Origin: Paenibacillus campinasensis | GTDB lineage: Bacteria; Bacillota; Bacilli; Paenibacillales; Paenibacillaceae | DNA: 64,000 nucleotides | Reading direction: 5' to 3' | NCBI RefSeq assembly: GCF_002272015.1 | Contig: NZ_NPBY01000012.1 | Span: forward strand, 56,174 to 120,173 | Shown here: positions 25,233 to 34,374 of the stretch, piece after piece | Position numbering within the stretch: position 1 is the first letter of the stretch | Layout: the number at the start of each line of letters is the position of its first letter | The notes under the pieces: generated by a model | Told to the model about the DNA's origin: nothing | What the model saw: only the letters and a program-made list of their open reading frames with translations | Database searches by the model: none | Position numbers and translations under genes: made by a program

Positions 25233-26228
25233 ATGCATCGTGCAGAAGACTTGCAAAGCCTGGAGCAAGAAGCGTGGCAGCTGAAAAACAGGTTTTTGGC
25301 TATCATTGAACCTTATCGTTCGGATTTATGGCGGTTTTGTCTCAGTCTAACGAAGTCCCCGTGGGATGCAGAAGACCTGGTGCAGGAAACGTTAATCAAG
25401 GCATTGGCCATCTTAGGCCAGGTATGGCAACCCCTCAACCCGAGAAGCTACCTGTTCCGCATCGCAACGAATACATGGTTAAATCAACAAAGAAAACGAA
25501 ATAAAGAAACCCTGATGGACAACGCAGAAGAGCTTATGCAAGACACCATGCCGATGAGCGGGATGGAGGTTCAGGAATCGATAGAAATGCTTGCAGGCAG
25601 CTTGACACCCAAACAGACCGTCATCGTCCTTGTCATGGATGTATTTGATTTCACTGCGCGTGAGGCAGCCGAATTGCTCACCATGAGTGAAGGGGCTGTT
25701 AAATCGGCGCTGCATCGGGCACGAGCGAGATTGAGGAAGTTGAGACAAACGGAATCTAGAGCCATGGATATACCACCAAGTGAAGAGAAACAAACAACCG
25801 TACTAACCGAACAGAATTCCCCTGAAAAAGCAAGGCTCGTGGATCGTTTTATCGAAGCCTTCAATCATCGGAATCTTGACATGATGGCCTCGCTATTGGC
25901 AGAGCATGCTGAATGGGACGGTGTTCATGTAGGACAAGAGTATGGAAAAGAAACAAGTATCAAGCACTCGCTGGCTGATGACTTTAAAGACCCGCTGCTC
26001 GAGAAGCAGTTCGCCAAATGCGAACAGCTCTGGGGAAGGGAAGTCGTTGCCATCTATTACAACTCAGAGAGCGGTCCACAGCTTAACGATCTTATTTACC
26101 TCGAGACGGAAGAAGAGCATATTACGATGCGAAAACACTATTATTTCTGTCAGGATCTGCTGGCAGAAGCGGCGAAGGCTTTAAATGTCACACTTCAAGA
26201 GGATAAAAAATATAAAATTGAATCATAG
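25233..26228 (+). CDS. ECF sigma factor with SnoaL-like C-terminal domain
   Basis: A 331-residue sigma factor. Region 2 (about residues 25-90) contains WRFCLSLTKSPWDAEDLVQE; region 4 (about 120-180) contains TAREAAELLTMSEGAVKSAL. A C-terminal SnoaL/NTF2-like domain runs from about 200 to 320. This architecture resembles the SigJ-like factors, but the TGTCACA/CGTC promoter seen at 8954 is absent here. GGAGGAA lies 6 bases before the ATG. It is monocistronic, with no neighbouring anti-sigma gene; targets unknown. Confidence 0.85.
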   Translation: MHRAEDLQSLEQEAWQLKNRFLAIIEPYRSDLWRFCLSLTKSPWDAEDLVQETLIKALAILGQVWQPLNPRSYLFRIATNTWLNQQRKRNKETLMDNAEELMQDTMPMSGMEVQESIEMLAGSLTPKQTVIVLVMDVFDFTAREAAELLTMSEGAVKSALHRARARLRKLRQTESRAMDIPPSEEKQTTVLTEQNSPEKARLVDRFIEAFNHRNLDMMASLLAEHAEWDGVHVGQEYGKETSIKHSLADDFKDPLLEKQFAKCEQLWGREVVAIYYNSESGPQLNDLIYLETEEEHITMRKHYYFCQDLLAEAAKALNVTLQEDKKYKIES

Positions 26229-26240
26229 GATCTACCTAAG

Positions 26241-26267
26241 AAAAAGGGAGGGGCATGCCCCTCCCTT
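26241..26267 (+). terminator. Terminator of the sigma factor gene
   Basis: GGGAGGGGCATGCCCCTCCC is a perfect 20-bp palindrome 17 bases after the stop, preceded by an A-run. Confidence 0.75.
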
Positions 26268-26390
26268 CCAGCATTTGCTTGCAGTAAAGGTTACAAATTT
26301 GTGATATATTCGTAACCGTTATATCATTTTTCGAGAACCTGTAGCGATTTCACTCCCATGGTCGGGGTGGAAGAACAAGGAGGCAATTGG

Positions 26391-27119
26391 ATGTTGAAGA
26401 AGAATAATCGCAATGTTCCGCCAAGAAGAAAGAGAAGCGCTGCTAAGAAGTGGAGCAGGACCGTAAACTTAATCACCGCTTGCTCGCTCGCCATGGGCAT
26501 CTCTTTTGTAATACACCCACATCCGGCAGAAGCGGCCAGCAAGGTGCATACCGCCAAAGAAGGGGATACATATTATGTTCTGTCCAAACAGTATGGCGTG
26601 GACCTGAACAAGCTGATGCAGGCCAATCCGAGCATTAAAGCGACCAATATTTATGCAGGTCTCAAAATAACGATTCCGTCCGAGGCGAAAGCCGTCGCGG
26701 CTACCAAGGCCCAAGCGGCCTCGCCGGCGGTGATGCTGCCAACATTAAACGTATTTCCGGAGAATAAAGTGGTGGAGGCATGGGGAAAAACCTTTGACTA
26801 TTCCAAAACCCTTAACGTAAAGGCAACAGCATATTCTTCGGCTGCAAGCGAGAACGGCGGCTGGGGAGCGGTCGATTATTTCGGAAATCCGCTGGAGCTG
26901 GGTACAATCGCAGTTGATCCGAAAGTAATCCCGCTGGGAACCAAGGTGCTGGTCACCGGTCACACCCACCCTGGACTTCCGAAAAAAGCCTTTGTTGCAG
27001 AAGCTAGAGACATTGGCGGAGCGATCAAGGGAAACAAGATCGATATCTTCATTCCGGGTTCACCCAAATCCGTTCGAGAGTTTGGCATCCAGGACGTGAC
27101 CTTATATTTCATCAAATAG
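26391..27119 (+). CDS. LysM and 3D-domain cell-wall protein (YocH-like)
   Basis: About 242 residues. A basic N-terminus and a hydrophobic segment (ITACSLAMGISFVIHP) form the signal sequence. One LysM domain (about residues 50-95, VHTAKEGDTYYVLSKQYGVD) binds peptidoglycan. The C-terminal 3D domain has its three aspartates in GAVDYFG, TIAVDPKVIPLGT and AEARDIGGAIKG/NKIDIF. Such proteins are lytic transglycosylase-like wall hydrolases. AAGGAGG lies 8 bases before the ATG. Often under WalR in relatives, but no clear WalR box is seen here. Confidence 0.88.
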   Translation: MLKKNNRNVPPRRKRSAAKKWSRTVNLITACSLAMGISFVIHPHPAEAASKVHTAKEGDTYYVLSKQYGVDLNKLMQANPSIKATNIYAGLKITIPSEAKAVAATKAQAASPAVMLPTLNVFPENKVVEAWGKTFDYSKTLNVKATAYSSAASENGGWGAVDYFGNPLELGTIAVDPKVIPLGTKVLVTGHTHPGLPKKAFVAEARDIGGAIKGNKIDIFIPGSPKSVREFGIQDVTLYFIK

Positions 27120-27141
27120 CACAGCTCTTGCGCACATCTTG

Positions 27142-27191
27142 AAAAAAGACGGCTTTCCTAGAATCACATTGTGGTTCAGCCGTCTTTTTTT
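27142..27191. terminator. Shared bidirectional terminator
   Basis: AAAAAAGACGGCT pairs with AGCCGTCTTTTTT around a 23-base loop, between the convergent 3D-protein and deacetylase genes. Confidence 0.9.
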
Positions 27192-27218
27192 CATTTCATG
27201 AGAACCTGTAACATCTTG

Positions 27219-28064
27219 CTATTGGCTTTCGGGAACGCCCAGCATGTCCGGCAGCGTGACAAAATCGTAACCTTGACGCATCAGCTCTGTAATGATCTCC
27301 GGCAGCGCCTCAATGCTTCCGGTGAGATCCGAACCGGCTCCACCGCCTGCATGCTGGAGGACGATGGACCCCGGACCGATGGCGGATAAAATATTATGCT
27401 TGACCTCATCTTTGTTCAGTCCTTTCCAGTCCAGGGAATCGACGTTCCAGTTCACCACCTTGTAGCCGTTTTTCCTGGCCCATCTGAGCTGCTCTTCATT
27501 GATGTCGCCATAAGGCGGGCGGATGAGGGTTGGCGTCACACCAACGATGGATTCAATGACGGCATTGGTCCGTTCAATCTGCTTGATAAAGTCAGGCAGG
27601 CGAAGCTTGTTCAGTTGGGCGTGGTTATAGGAATGGTTGCCAATCGCATGACCTTCCTCGTGAATGCGTTTCAGCAAGTCGGGGTGCTTCTTGGCCCGGT
27701 TACCGACGACAAAAAAGGTGGCTTTGACATCATACTGCTGAAGAACGTCAAGCACTTTTCCTGTAAATCGGGGGTCGGGCACATCGTCAAAGGTTAGAGC
27801 AATCCGCTTGACGCGGGGACCACGGGTCCGGAATGTGTCCGGATATTTGGTCATTAATTGACTCAAGGTTGGCGTTTTCTTAGCGTCTTGCTGAGCACCT
27901 CCTGAATCGTTCCCTTGTTCGAACGTATCGGAAATCACAGGGGAATGAAGTTGATCCAGGACAGCGAGGACATCGCCATGATTAGCTGCGCTCATCGCAA
28001 CGCCTGGCGAGATGACCATTCCGAATAAGAACAGCAAACAGCATATAATCGGATAGCTTTTCAT
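27219..28064 (-). CDS. Secreted polysaccharide deacetylase
   Basis: A 281-residue NodB-domain protein. A signal peptide (about residues 1-26) precedes a linker and the catalytic domain from about residue 90. Conserved motifs are ALTFDDVPD (catalytic Asp and metal Asp), GNHSYNH (HxxxH metal site) and RPPYGD; LQHAGG supplies the late His. It removes acetyl groups from peptidoglycan or a similar glycan. AAAGGAGTGAGG precedes the ATG at 28064. Confidence 0.9.
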   Translation of the reverse strand: MKSYPIICCLLFLFGMVISPGVAMSAANHGDVLAVLDQLHSPVISDTFEQGNDSGGAQQDAKKTPTLSQLMTKYPDTFRTRGPRVKRIALTFDDVPDPRFTGKVLDVLQQYDVKATFFVVGNRAKKHPDLLKRIHEEGHAIGNHSYNHAQLNKLRLPDFIKQIERTNAVIESIVGVTPTLIRPPYGDINEEQLRWARKNGYKVVNWNVDSLDWKGLNKDEVKHNILSAIGPGSIVLQHAGGGAGSDLTGSIEALPEIITELMRQGYDFVTLPDMLGVPESQ

Positions 28065-28320
28065 CAATGACCCTCACTCCTTTGATTACAGTTTAGTTAT
28101 GGAGAAAAAGCATGATGTGAGAATGATATGGGCCCGTTCTTGCATGCATAGATCCGGGAGTTTGCAGATTGAGATCGCCAAAGACGTTTTCCTATGGTAT
28201 TCCCAGCACGGTATGCAATTATCCCCAAGCAAGGTTCTTTTTCGTTAATCCCAGGAAGGTGTATAATAGACATCGATAGGAGATAATTAGACAGATTTGG
28301 TTCGGAAGGGATGATATCGA

Positions 28321-29349
28321 GTGGCTGATTTATTTACACCTTATAATTTCAAAAACTTAACGCTGAGAAACCGTATCGTTATGCCGCCAATGTGTCAATA
28401 TTCCGTGAAGACTGAAGACGGGATCCCGAACGAATGGCACTACGTACATTATGTAAGCCGCGCCGTCGGTGGTACAGGCTTGATTATTGTGGAGATGACA
28501 GCGGTTCATCCGGAAGGACGAATCACAGACCAAGACACCGGTATCTGGGGGGATGAACATATCCCGGCATACCGGAGGCTGGTGGATGCTGTGCATTCAT
28601 ACGGAACCAAGATCGGGATCCAGCTTGGCCATGCTGGACGCAAGGCTCAGGATGCAGATCCTCCTGTGGCACCGTCGGCGATTCCGTTCAATGACAGCTT
28701 TAGAATGCCGAGGGTACTGTCTACGCAGGAGATTGAGCAGTTAATCGAAGCTCATAAACAGGCGGCTCGCCGCGCTGTAGAAGCCGGATTTGATACGGTG
28801 GAGATCCACGGTGCACACGGTTATTTGATCCATCAATTCCACTCACCGTTAACGAACAAGCGTGAAGACGCGTATGGCCAGGATCTGGCGCTGTTCGGAG
28901 AGCGGGTCGTCAGGGCAGTTAAAGAGGTCGTGCCGGAAGGCATGCCGATTCTGATGCGCGTATCTGCCCAGGAGTATGTCGATGGCGGGTACGATGTGGA
29001 GTATTGTCTGGAAATCTGCAAGCGGTACAGAGACGCCGGGGTTGATATTTTTCACGTATCTTCAGGCGGAGAAGGGCCGATCGGTTCCGGTGGAGGGCCG
29101 AAAGCAGAGCCGGGATATCAGGTAGAACTGGCAGCCGAAATCAAGCGTCAGCTCGAGGTGCCGGTGATCGCGGTCGGATTACTGGATGAATATCAGGATG
29201 CGCAGGACGTCATTCTTTCTGGCAAGGCCGATCTTGTAGCGATTGGCAGAGCGATGCTCCGTGATCCATACTGGGCGATTCATGCAGCCAAAGCGTTGGA
29301 TGGTGAGCAAAAAGTGCCGAAGCCGTACGAGCGGGGGTACCGTTCCTAA
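28321..29349 (+). CDS. namA: NADPH dehydrogenase NamA (old yellow enzyme)
   Basis: A 342-residue FMN TIM-barrel enzyme of the YqjM/NamA class. It reduces activated alkenes, N-ethylmaleimide-type quinones and nitro compounds with NADPH. PPMCQYS carries the Cys/Tyr pair of YqjM, HGAHGYLIHQF carries the substrate-binding His pair, and LTNKREDAYG and AIGRAMLRDPYW are family signatures. The start is GTG 28321. It is monocistronic and ends at a strong hairpin. Confidence 0.93.
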   Translation: MADLFTPYNFKNLTLRNRIVMPPMCQYSVKTEDGIPNEWHYVHYVSRAVGGTGLIIVEMTAVHPEGRITDQDTGIWGDEHIPAYRRLVDAVHSYGTKIGIQLGHAGRKAQDADPPVAPSAIPFNDSFRMPRVLSTQEIEQLIEAHKQAARRAVEAGFDTVEIHGAHGYLIHQFHSPLTNKREDAYGQDLALFGERVVRAVKEVVPEGMPILMRVSAQEYVDGGYDVEYCLEICKRYRDAGVDIFHVSSGGEGPIGSGGGPKAEPGYQVELAAEIKRQLEVPVIAVGLLDEYQDAQDVILSGKADLVAIGRAMLRDPYWAIHAAKALDGEQKVPKPYERGYRS

Positions 29350-29372
29350 TCCAGGTCATCATAGCATTACAG

Positions 29373-29406
29373 AAGCGCGGCTTCCCACAGGGAGCCGCGC
29401 TTTGTT
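29373..29406. terminator. Terminator between namA and the GT pseudogene
   Basis: AAGCGCGGCT and AGCCGCGCTT form a perfect 10-bp stem with a T-rich tail. Confidence 0.85.
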
Positions 29407-29433
29407 ATTGAGCACGGAGCGGATGGAGAGATC

Positions 29434-30002
29434 CTATTCCTGCCATTCAATCAGGTTGGGCGTCTTGTCGAGAATGGATCATATTGTGCGGACCAGCCGT
29501 ATTTTGCTATCGGGATCAAGCTGTTTGTACCGTTTGCATTTCTCCAGACGATGATTTCGGGTCCGCCCATCCCATATGCTTGAGACGACGCACGCTGGAT
29601 AACGTATGCGGCAGCTCCAACACATTTTCCGGGAATCTGCCGAAATGCTGGGGCGTTTCTTTCCACCGGGGACAAAATCCGGCTTGTATCGAACAAGAAA
29701 AGGGCGGTAGTAATGCTGTGCGTTCCAATACATGTCTTCCCGGTAGTGCGTCGGACTCCAGAAGTCCTACAGACGGAAGCAAAACACGTCATAATCGGTC
29801 TGCTCCAGCATTGCGTCCAGCCTGCTCTCAAAGCGGGACTCGAACCATTCGTCGGCGTCCAGATTCAGAATCCAGCCGGGATGGACCCGGACCGTTTCCT
29901 CCCATTGCTGCTTGCGGAGTATGACTTCATTACTGAAGAAGATTGTTCATTTCGGATCAGGGTTCGGGCAGAGTAGGGCTGCCGTAATCCGGTTGAGCTC
30001 CA
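29434..30002 (-). pseudogene. Glycosyltransferase family 2 remnant
   Basis: Read leftward, one frame gives EETVRVHPGWILNLDADEW (the DAD/E metal motif region), then DYDVFCFRL, an in-frame TAG at 29768-29770, and DFWSPTHYREDMYWN. After at least two frameshifts the tail GRFPENVLELPHTLSSVRR-LKHMGWADP and SILDKTPNLIEWQE appears, ending at 29434. About 80-90 residues of the normal N-terminus are absent. The gene is clearly inactive. Confidence 0.8.
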
Positions 30003-30146
30003 TCATGGATAGTGATTTATTCCATACAAGATACGGCTAAGCGATCCAGAGTTAACGCCAGCGATCTGAGCAATTTGAGAGATCGACCAGCTTCGGTCTC
30101 TCAGATGAGATTCTATGTTTTGACGAATGGCGGTTGTCTGCTGCAA
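30003..30146 (-). pseudogene. 5' part of an HTH regulator gene
   Basis: TTG at 30146, 6 bases after GGGGTGA, opens a 47-codon frame with a classic helix-turn-helix: WSISQIAQIAGVNSGSLSRI followed by LYGIN. After its stop, another frame reads MMELNRITAALL, which looks like the expected continuation (a LDRITAAL-type helix), and then passes into the GT2 remnant. A deletion seems to have fused the beginning of a regulator to the end of a glycosyltransferase. Confidence 0.55.
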
Positions 30147-30436
30147 GCAAAGTCACCCCACAAGCTTAAAAATTTGCTTAATCTAAAAAGGAGTATTGTT
30201 TAGTCGAGAGGGCTGTCATGCTTAAATTAAGCAGTGGTCAATTCCTACTATATCTTTGTCTTCCAATAAATGAAATTCTATATAATATAAAGAAAACGCT
30301 GGCAAATTAACTTTATAGCTGAGAGGAGAGACACTTGAAGGTCCTGAAGAGCGTCTCTTAGGCGCGTAAAGCGTATGGGATACCTTTACGTTGTGGTGGA
30401 ATTCCGAATACGGCATCAAGACTGGGAAACGGCCAG
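30147..30436. other. Intergenic region
   Basis: About 290 bases without a supported gene. A short frame on the plus strand (30012-30203) is only a shadow of the HTH remnant. Confidence 0.4.
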
Positions 30437-31021
30437 CTACAATGAGGGCGTATATTTATTGCTTCCGGGAAGCTTCTTGATTTCATTCCAGGCTTCGATT
30501 GCAGCTGTGCGGTCTTTGCCTCTGTTGTTCGGGTCTGCATAAAAATCGCGAATGAATTGATTGTATTCAAATTGAGGAGCAATGTTCTTCTTGTATGAGG
30601 GATCCTTCTGCCGATTCTCTTCCTCGTGCCAAGCTTCCACGGCGTCGCGGTAAGTTTTGCCTACATTGTTCTTGAAATAGTTCTGGATATAGGTGGAGAA
30701 ATGAAACTTGGGGATCACAGTTATGAAAAAAGCTCGTACCCTTTGACTGCAACGATGGTTTTCGGTAATGACGGTATCCAGGCTTAAATCTGCTTGAAAT
30801 TCCATCTTCTTGTTCACTTTTGAGTTGTTCGCTTTGGCGCTTCTGGAAGGCGTTTCCGTTCTTCCGGTTCGGAGAAAGAATTCCACCCTGCTTGATATTT
30901 CGAGCTTCGAACCGCTCGTGCTTATACCATGTTCCCTGCAAAAAGCTTGCAGTTCTTCTTTCAGCCAGTAGTAATTATTAAACTGCTCAACTTGTAAATC
31001 TGTCGTTAATTCGGGTCTCAT
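30437..31021 (-). CDS. SAP-domain protein with DUF6434-like region
   Basis: A soluble, basic protein of about 194 residues. The first 50 residues (YYWLKEELQAFCREHGIST, then GSKLEISSRVEFFL) form a SAP-like helix-extended-helix, a nucleic-acid-binding motif. The second half has two similar modules, FKNNVGKTYRDAVEAWHEEE and YADPNNRGKDRTAAIEAWNE, fitting the DUF6434-type region. GGAGGTG lies 6 bases before the ATG at 31021. Monocistronic; function unknown. Confidence 0.75.
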   Translation of the reverse strand: MRPELTTDLQVEQFNNYYWLKEELQAFCREHGISTSGSKLEISSRVEFFLRTGRTETPSRSAKANNSKVNKKMEFQADLSLDTVITENHRCSQRVRAFFITVIPKFHFSTYIQNYFKNNVGKTYRDAVEAWHEEENRQKDPSYKKNIAPQFEYNQFIRDFYADPNNRGKDRTAAIEAWNEIKKLPGSNKYTPSL

Positions 31022-31240
31022 GGTCGGCACCTCCGTACATTCTCATCTGATATCATAGAACATTTGTTCTTGTTGGGCAAGCCGTATGAGTAAATCAAGC
31101 CCTGACCTGCTCTTTCGAAGAGAAAAGGACAGATAGGGGCTCTATAAATGGCAAGCAACTTCCGTATGACAATGTTCATGGCAAGTGGACTTCATGCTGG
31201 TATCCAATGAAGATATACGAATGTGAGGGAGGCTGAACCG

Positions 31241-31597
31241 ATGGTCCCGTTCCAAGGAAAGTTTGATGATATACAGGTCGAGTGCAAGGGCTATGGCGAA
31301 GATGTTCTGTTTACGATCACCGGAGGAGCAAGTCATATTGGGGCAATATCCACGGCATACCGGACTGCGCAGCGGCCAGGGTTCGCCGTGGACACCATTC
31401 GGGTGCCGGGGCATAAGGAGTATTTGCTGACAGGAGAGTTCGCATTGAAGGCCGCAGAGAGGCTGGATTGTCAGGTAACGGTCATGATGGGCATCCATTA
31501 TCCGGGTTTAACCCGTGAAGAAACGGAGGCCATTGTGTTCATAACGCGCGGGAAGCTGGAGAAAGTGCTGGTTGAATGGCAGCAGGCACATGTATAA
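31241..31597 (+). CDS. LpdD-like (prenyl-flavin chaperone-like) protein
   Basis: A 118-residue cytoplasmic protein. FTITGGASHIGAISTAY and GHKEYLLTGEFALKAAERL match the pattern I recall for the LpdD-like family, whose namesake assists gallate decarboxylase and prenylated-FMN handling. No UbiD/UbiX-type decarboxylase genes lie nearby, so this is an orphan and its partner is unknown. GGGAGG lies 9 bases before the ATG. Confidence 0.6.
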   Translation: MVPFQGKFDDIQVECKGYGEDVLFTITGGASHIGAISTAYRTAQRPGFAVDTIRVPGHKEYLLTGEFALKAAERLDCQVTVMMGIHYPGLTREETEAIVFITRGKLEKVLVEWQQAHV

Positions 31598-31825
31598 TGA
31601 GAATATATCGATATTGTGGCTCATGCCAATCATCCGTGGTTGACATCTGAGCGGTCGGAAGTCCTCTCGATCCCGCAGCGTGCACACCCTGAGGGGAAGT
31701 CAAACTCGGATATCTGATACGAGCCATATTTTTTTGATTTTTTTGAAACGTATTGCGGCATCACCACGTATCAATAGTCATAGTGTTTCAAACTCAAATA
31801 TGAACTGAAGCGGAGGAAGGGAACC

Positions 31826-32494
31826 ATGTCCATTTTTAAAAGATTACGCGACTTAACGATGGCGAACATTAACGCGATTATTGACAAGGCTGAAGATCCA
31901 ATCAAAATGACCGATCAATATATACGGGATATGACCGCAGATCTGGAGGACGCCGAGAAGGCTGTTGCAGCACAGATTGCCATTGAGAAGCGCTTCAAAG
32001 CGCTTTATGAGGAGCAGGCTGCGCTGGTGGAGAAGCGGACCCAGCAGGCACACACAGCGGCTCAAGCACAGAACGTGGATCTGGCTCGCCGGGCGCTCGA
32101 GGAGAAGAAGGCGGCTGAAGCGAAGCGGGATGAGTACAAGGCAAGCTATGATCAGAACAAGCTGGCAGCCGATAATCTGCGCGGCAAGCTGGAGGAAATG
32201 CGCAAGCAGCTGACCGAGATGAAGAACAAGCGGGAAACATTGGTAGCCCGTTACAACGCGGCCAAGGCACAGAATGAAATCAACAAGGCGATGAACGGAT
32301 TCAGCTCCGACTCGGCATCTGCCGGCCTGAAGCGTATGGAAGAGAAGATGCTGCAGATGGAAGCAAGAGCAGAGGCTAGCAACGAGATGACCAAGCGTGA
32401 GAAATCGCTGGACGAAGAGTTCGAAAGCCTTGGCAAAGACAAGCAAATCGAAGATGAGCTTGCAGCTCTGATGAAACAGTACGAGGACAAGTAA
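31826..32494 (+). CDS. pspA: PspA/IM30 family protein
   Basis: A 222-residue, almost fully helical protein with coiled coils throughout. The amphipathic N-terminus MSIFKRLRDLTMANINAIID and the following AEDPIKMTDQYIRDM are hallmarks of PspA/LiaH/Vipp1. These ESCRT-III-like proteins polymerise on damaged membranes. GGAGGAAGGG lies before the ATG. It leads a four-gene operon with DUF350, DUF4178 and DUF4247 genes, a set repeatedly linked to PspA in Firmicutes and Actinobacteria. Confidence 0.93.
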   Translation: MSIFKRLRDLTMANINAIIDKAEDPIKMTDQYIRDMTADLEDAEKAVAAQIAIEKRFKALYEEQAALVEKRTQQAHTAAQAQNVDLARRALEEKKAAEAKRDEYKASYDQNKLAADNLRGKLEEMRKQLTEMKNKRETLVARYNAAKAQNEINKAMNGFSSDSASAGLKRMEEKMLQMEARAEASNEMTKREKSLDEEFESLGKDKQIEDELAALMKQYEDK

Positions 32495-32654
32495 AACGGG
32501 CATCGAACAATGACGGCAAGTGGAGGCGAAGGAGGACAGGGAAGCTTTCGGGCGGACATCTCCTTCGTCTTTCTATATGCAAATGTCCGGTGCACATCCA
32601 GGATCTGCGGCTCTTGAATGAAAGCAAACGGAAAGTTGAATGTGGGGGAACGTT

Positions 32655-33059
32655 ATGAATTTGGAAATGTTATTAAGCGTGCTCTTGTGGACGGCGACAG
32701 GGGCCTTGCTGCTGTTCGTGCTGATGTGGGTGGATTCACTGTTTACGAAATACAAGGATCTTGAGGAAGTCAAAGCCGGGAATATGGCGGTAACGACGCG
32801 GCTCGTGTTGAAGCTGGCAGCCCAGGGCTATATTTTATCAGTATCGATCAGCACGGCTTATCACCTGCTCGAGGCGGTTATTGTCTCCATCATCTCCTTT
32901 ATCATTCTGCTGGTGCTCGAAACGTTGACAGAGCTGTTGCTGCGGCGTTTCGCCGGCCTTGATCTGGATCAGGGAACGAAGGCAGGCAAGACAGGCTACG
33001 GCCTGTTCGCCGGATCTCTGCACATCGTTGGGGCACTGATTATTACAGCATGTTTGTAA
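32655..33059 (+). CDS. DUF350 membrane protein
   Basis: A 134-residue protein with four transmembrane helices arranged as two related pairs (TGALLLFVLMWVDSLFTKY and the later GSLHIVGALIITACL end them). This fits the DUF350/YjfL family. It follows pspA by 160 bases and precedes DUF4178. Members probably form the membrane part of PspA-linked systems; biochemical function is not established. Confidence 0.8.
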   Translation: MNLEMLLSVLLWTATGALLLFVLMWVDSLFTKYKDLEEVKAGNMAVTTRLVLKLAAQGYILSVSISTAYHLLEAVIVSIISFIILLVLETLTELLLRRFAGLDLDQGTKAGKTGYGLFAGSLHIVGALIITACL

Positions 33060-33084
33060 GATGATGAGATAGGGGATATGGATG

Positions 33085-33591
33085 ATGAGCGTATGGAAAC
33101 GAATCGGCAATCTATTTGCCAAGCCGAAGCCGGAGATCAAGGAGAAGAGTCCGCTTGAATTGTTCCCCGGTGATATCTGTGAGGTGTCGCTGGTTTCATA
33201 TGAGGTGACAGGCCGCGTCCAGAACCGGAGCCGGAACGCCGCGCTGCTGACACTGCAGGATGGCAGCCGGATCGCATATCTCTATATTGAGGTGCGCGAG
33301 ATGGTTCAGTATGCGCTGTATCATGCAATTGATGGCCGCTTGGACACACCGGGTGAAGTTCCGACAACCATTGAGCTGGATGAGCATGTTTTTCACCTGG
33401 AGGAAGAGTATAACGGTCATGTGACTGTAACGGGGAAAACGCCGTTTATGGAGGGCGGAGAACAGCATGTATGGCAGTATCAATCCGATGATTACCGCCT
33501 GCTCCGGATTGAATGGCAGAATGGACGATTTATGCTGTATGAAGGCGAGAAAGTGATTCCGGGAGATGTGAGAATCCTCCGGGCGACGTAG
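33085..33591 (+). CDS. DUF4178 protein
   Basis: A soluble, beta-rich protein of about 168 residues. SPLELFPGDICEVSLVSYEV opens the domain and a FHLEEEYNGHVTV strand pair follows, the pattern of DUF4178. It lies 25 bases after the DUF350 gene and 10 before the DUF4247 gene, so it is within the PspA operon. No catalytic residues can be assigned. Confidence 0.75.
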   Translation: MSVWKRIGNLFAKPKPEIKEKSPLELFPGDICEVSLVSYEVTGRVQNRSRNAALLTLQDGSRIAYLYIEVREMVQYALYHAIDGRLDTPGEVPTTIELDEHVFHLEEEYNGHVTVTGKTPFMEGGEQHVWQYQSDDYRLLRIEWQNGRFMLYEGEKVIPGDVRILRAT

Positions 33592-33601
33592 GAGTGGTAA
33601 C

Positions 33602-34339
33602 ATGAAAGCACGCTCTTTTTTGCCAATCAAAATATTGCTGGTGCTCAGCTTCCTGGTATCGCTCCTGAGCGGTTGCGGCGCGCCGAATGTACGAGATACG
33701 TATCCGCTGGAATCGGTGAACCGGGAGAGCGGAGCCGAGTCCTTCGTGTACCGGGCCGAAGGGAAAAGTGTTCCCGAGGTTGCCCAGGAGCTGATGGCCG
33801 CGCAGGCCCCGGATCAGGTCTCGCCTGAAGATGATGAGCGAATGTTCCTCGTCTATGGGGATGAGTTCTACCACCTGCAGCAGGACCCTGACCAGCCATC
33901 GGATACGCTGATCGAGATCGATACCAAGGAATATGTCCGGAACAACTATAATCCGAGTTTCCTGCAAGGGTACCTGACGGCTGTTCTGCTCAGCGATCTG
34001 TTCGACAGCATGGGCAGAAGCGGCGGGGAGTATCGCGGCTATACCCAGAAGGATGTCTATAAGCCGAAGGAAGGCAGCTTCCGGAAGCCGACAGATCAGG
34101 ACAAGAAGATAGCGCCACCGCTAACGGTGGACCGAAGCGGCAAGATCACAAGACGTGGTCAAGACAAGGTAGGGACGGGCGGAAGCCTGTTCAAGCGCAA
34201 TCCGGATTCCGGGAATAGCCGGGGCAGCATTACTCGCGGCGAATCCGGCGGCAGCCTGTTCGATTCACCGAAGAAATCATATACCAAACCGAAGACACGC
34301 TCTGGATCAGGCAAGGTGTTCCGGCGTGGTCGAAGGTAG
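33602..34339 (+). CDS. DUF4247 lipoprotein
   Basis: A 245-residue lipoprotein. The signal peptide ends with the lipobox LLSGCG. The central domain (about residues 30-135, with FVYRAEGKSVPEVAQEL and MFLVYGDEFYHLQQDPD) fits DUF4247, followed by a basic, Gly/Ser/Arg-rich low-complexity tail (residues 150-245) that may contact the wall or teichoic acids. It is the last gene of the PspA operon, before a terminator. Confidence 0.8.
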   Translation: MKARSFLPIKILLVLSFLVSLLSGCGAPNVRDTYPLESVNRESGAESFVYRAEGKSVPEVAQELMAAQAPDQVSPEDDERMFLVYGDEFYHLQQDPDQPSDTLIEIDTKEYVRNNYNPSFLQGYLTAVLLSDLFDSMGRSGGEYRGYTQKDVYKPKEGSFRKPTDQDKKIAPPLTVDRSGKITRRGQDKVGTGGSLFKRNPDSGNSRGSITRGESGGSLFDSPKKSYTKPKTRSGSGKVFRRGRR

Positions 34340-34346
34340 ACCATTT

Positions 34347-34374
34347 GCGTGCGGCGAAGGCCGCGCGCTTTTTT
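34347..34374 (+). terminator. Terminator of the PspA operon
   Basis: GCGTGCGGC and GCCGCGCGC pair around GAAG with one G-U pair, followed by six T. Confidence 0.8.

Noticed and set aside
26289..26317. WalR box before the LysM-3D gene
   Set aside because: Only a GGTTAC/GTAACC inverted repeat is seen; the TGTWAH-N5-TGTWAH pattern is absent.
30012..30203. 63-codon frame on the plus strand
   Set aside because: It lies opposite a well-formed HTH remnant that explains the coding signal better.
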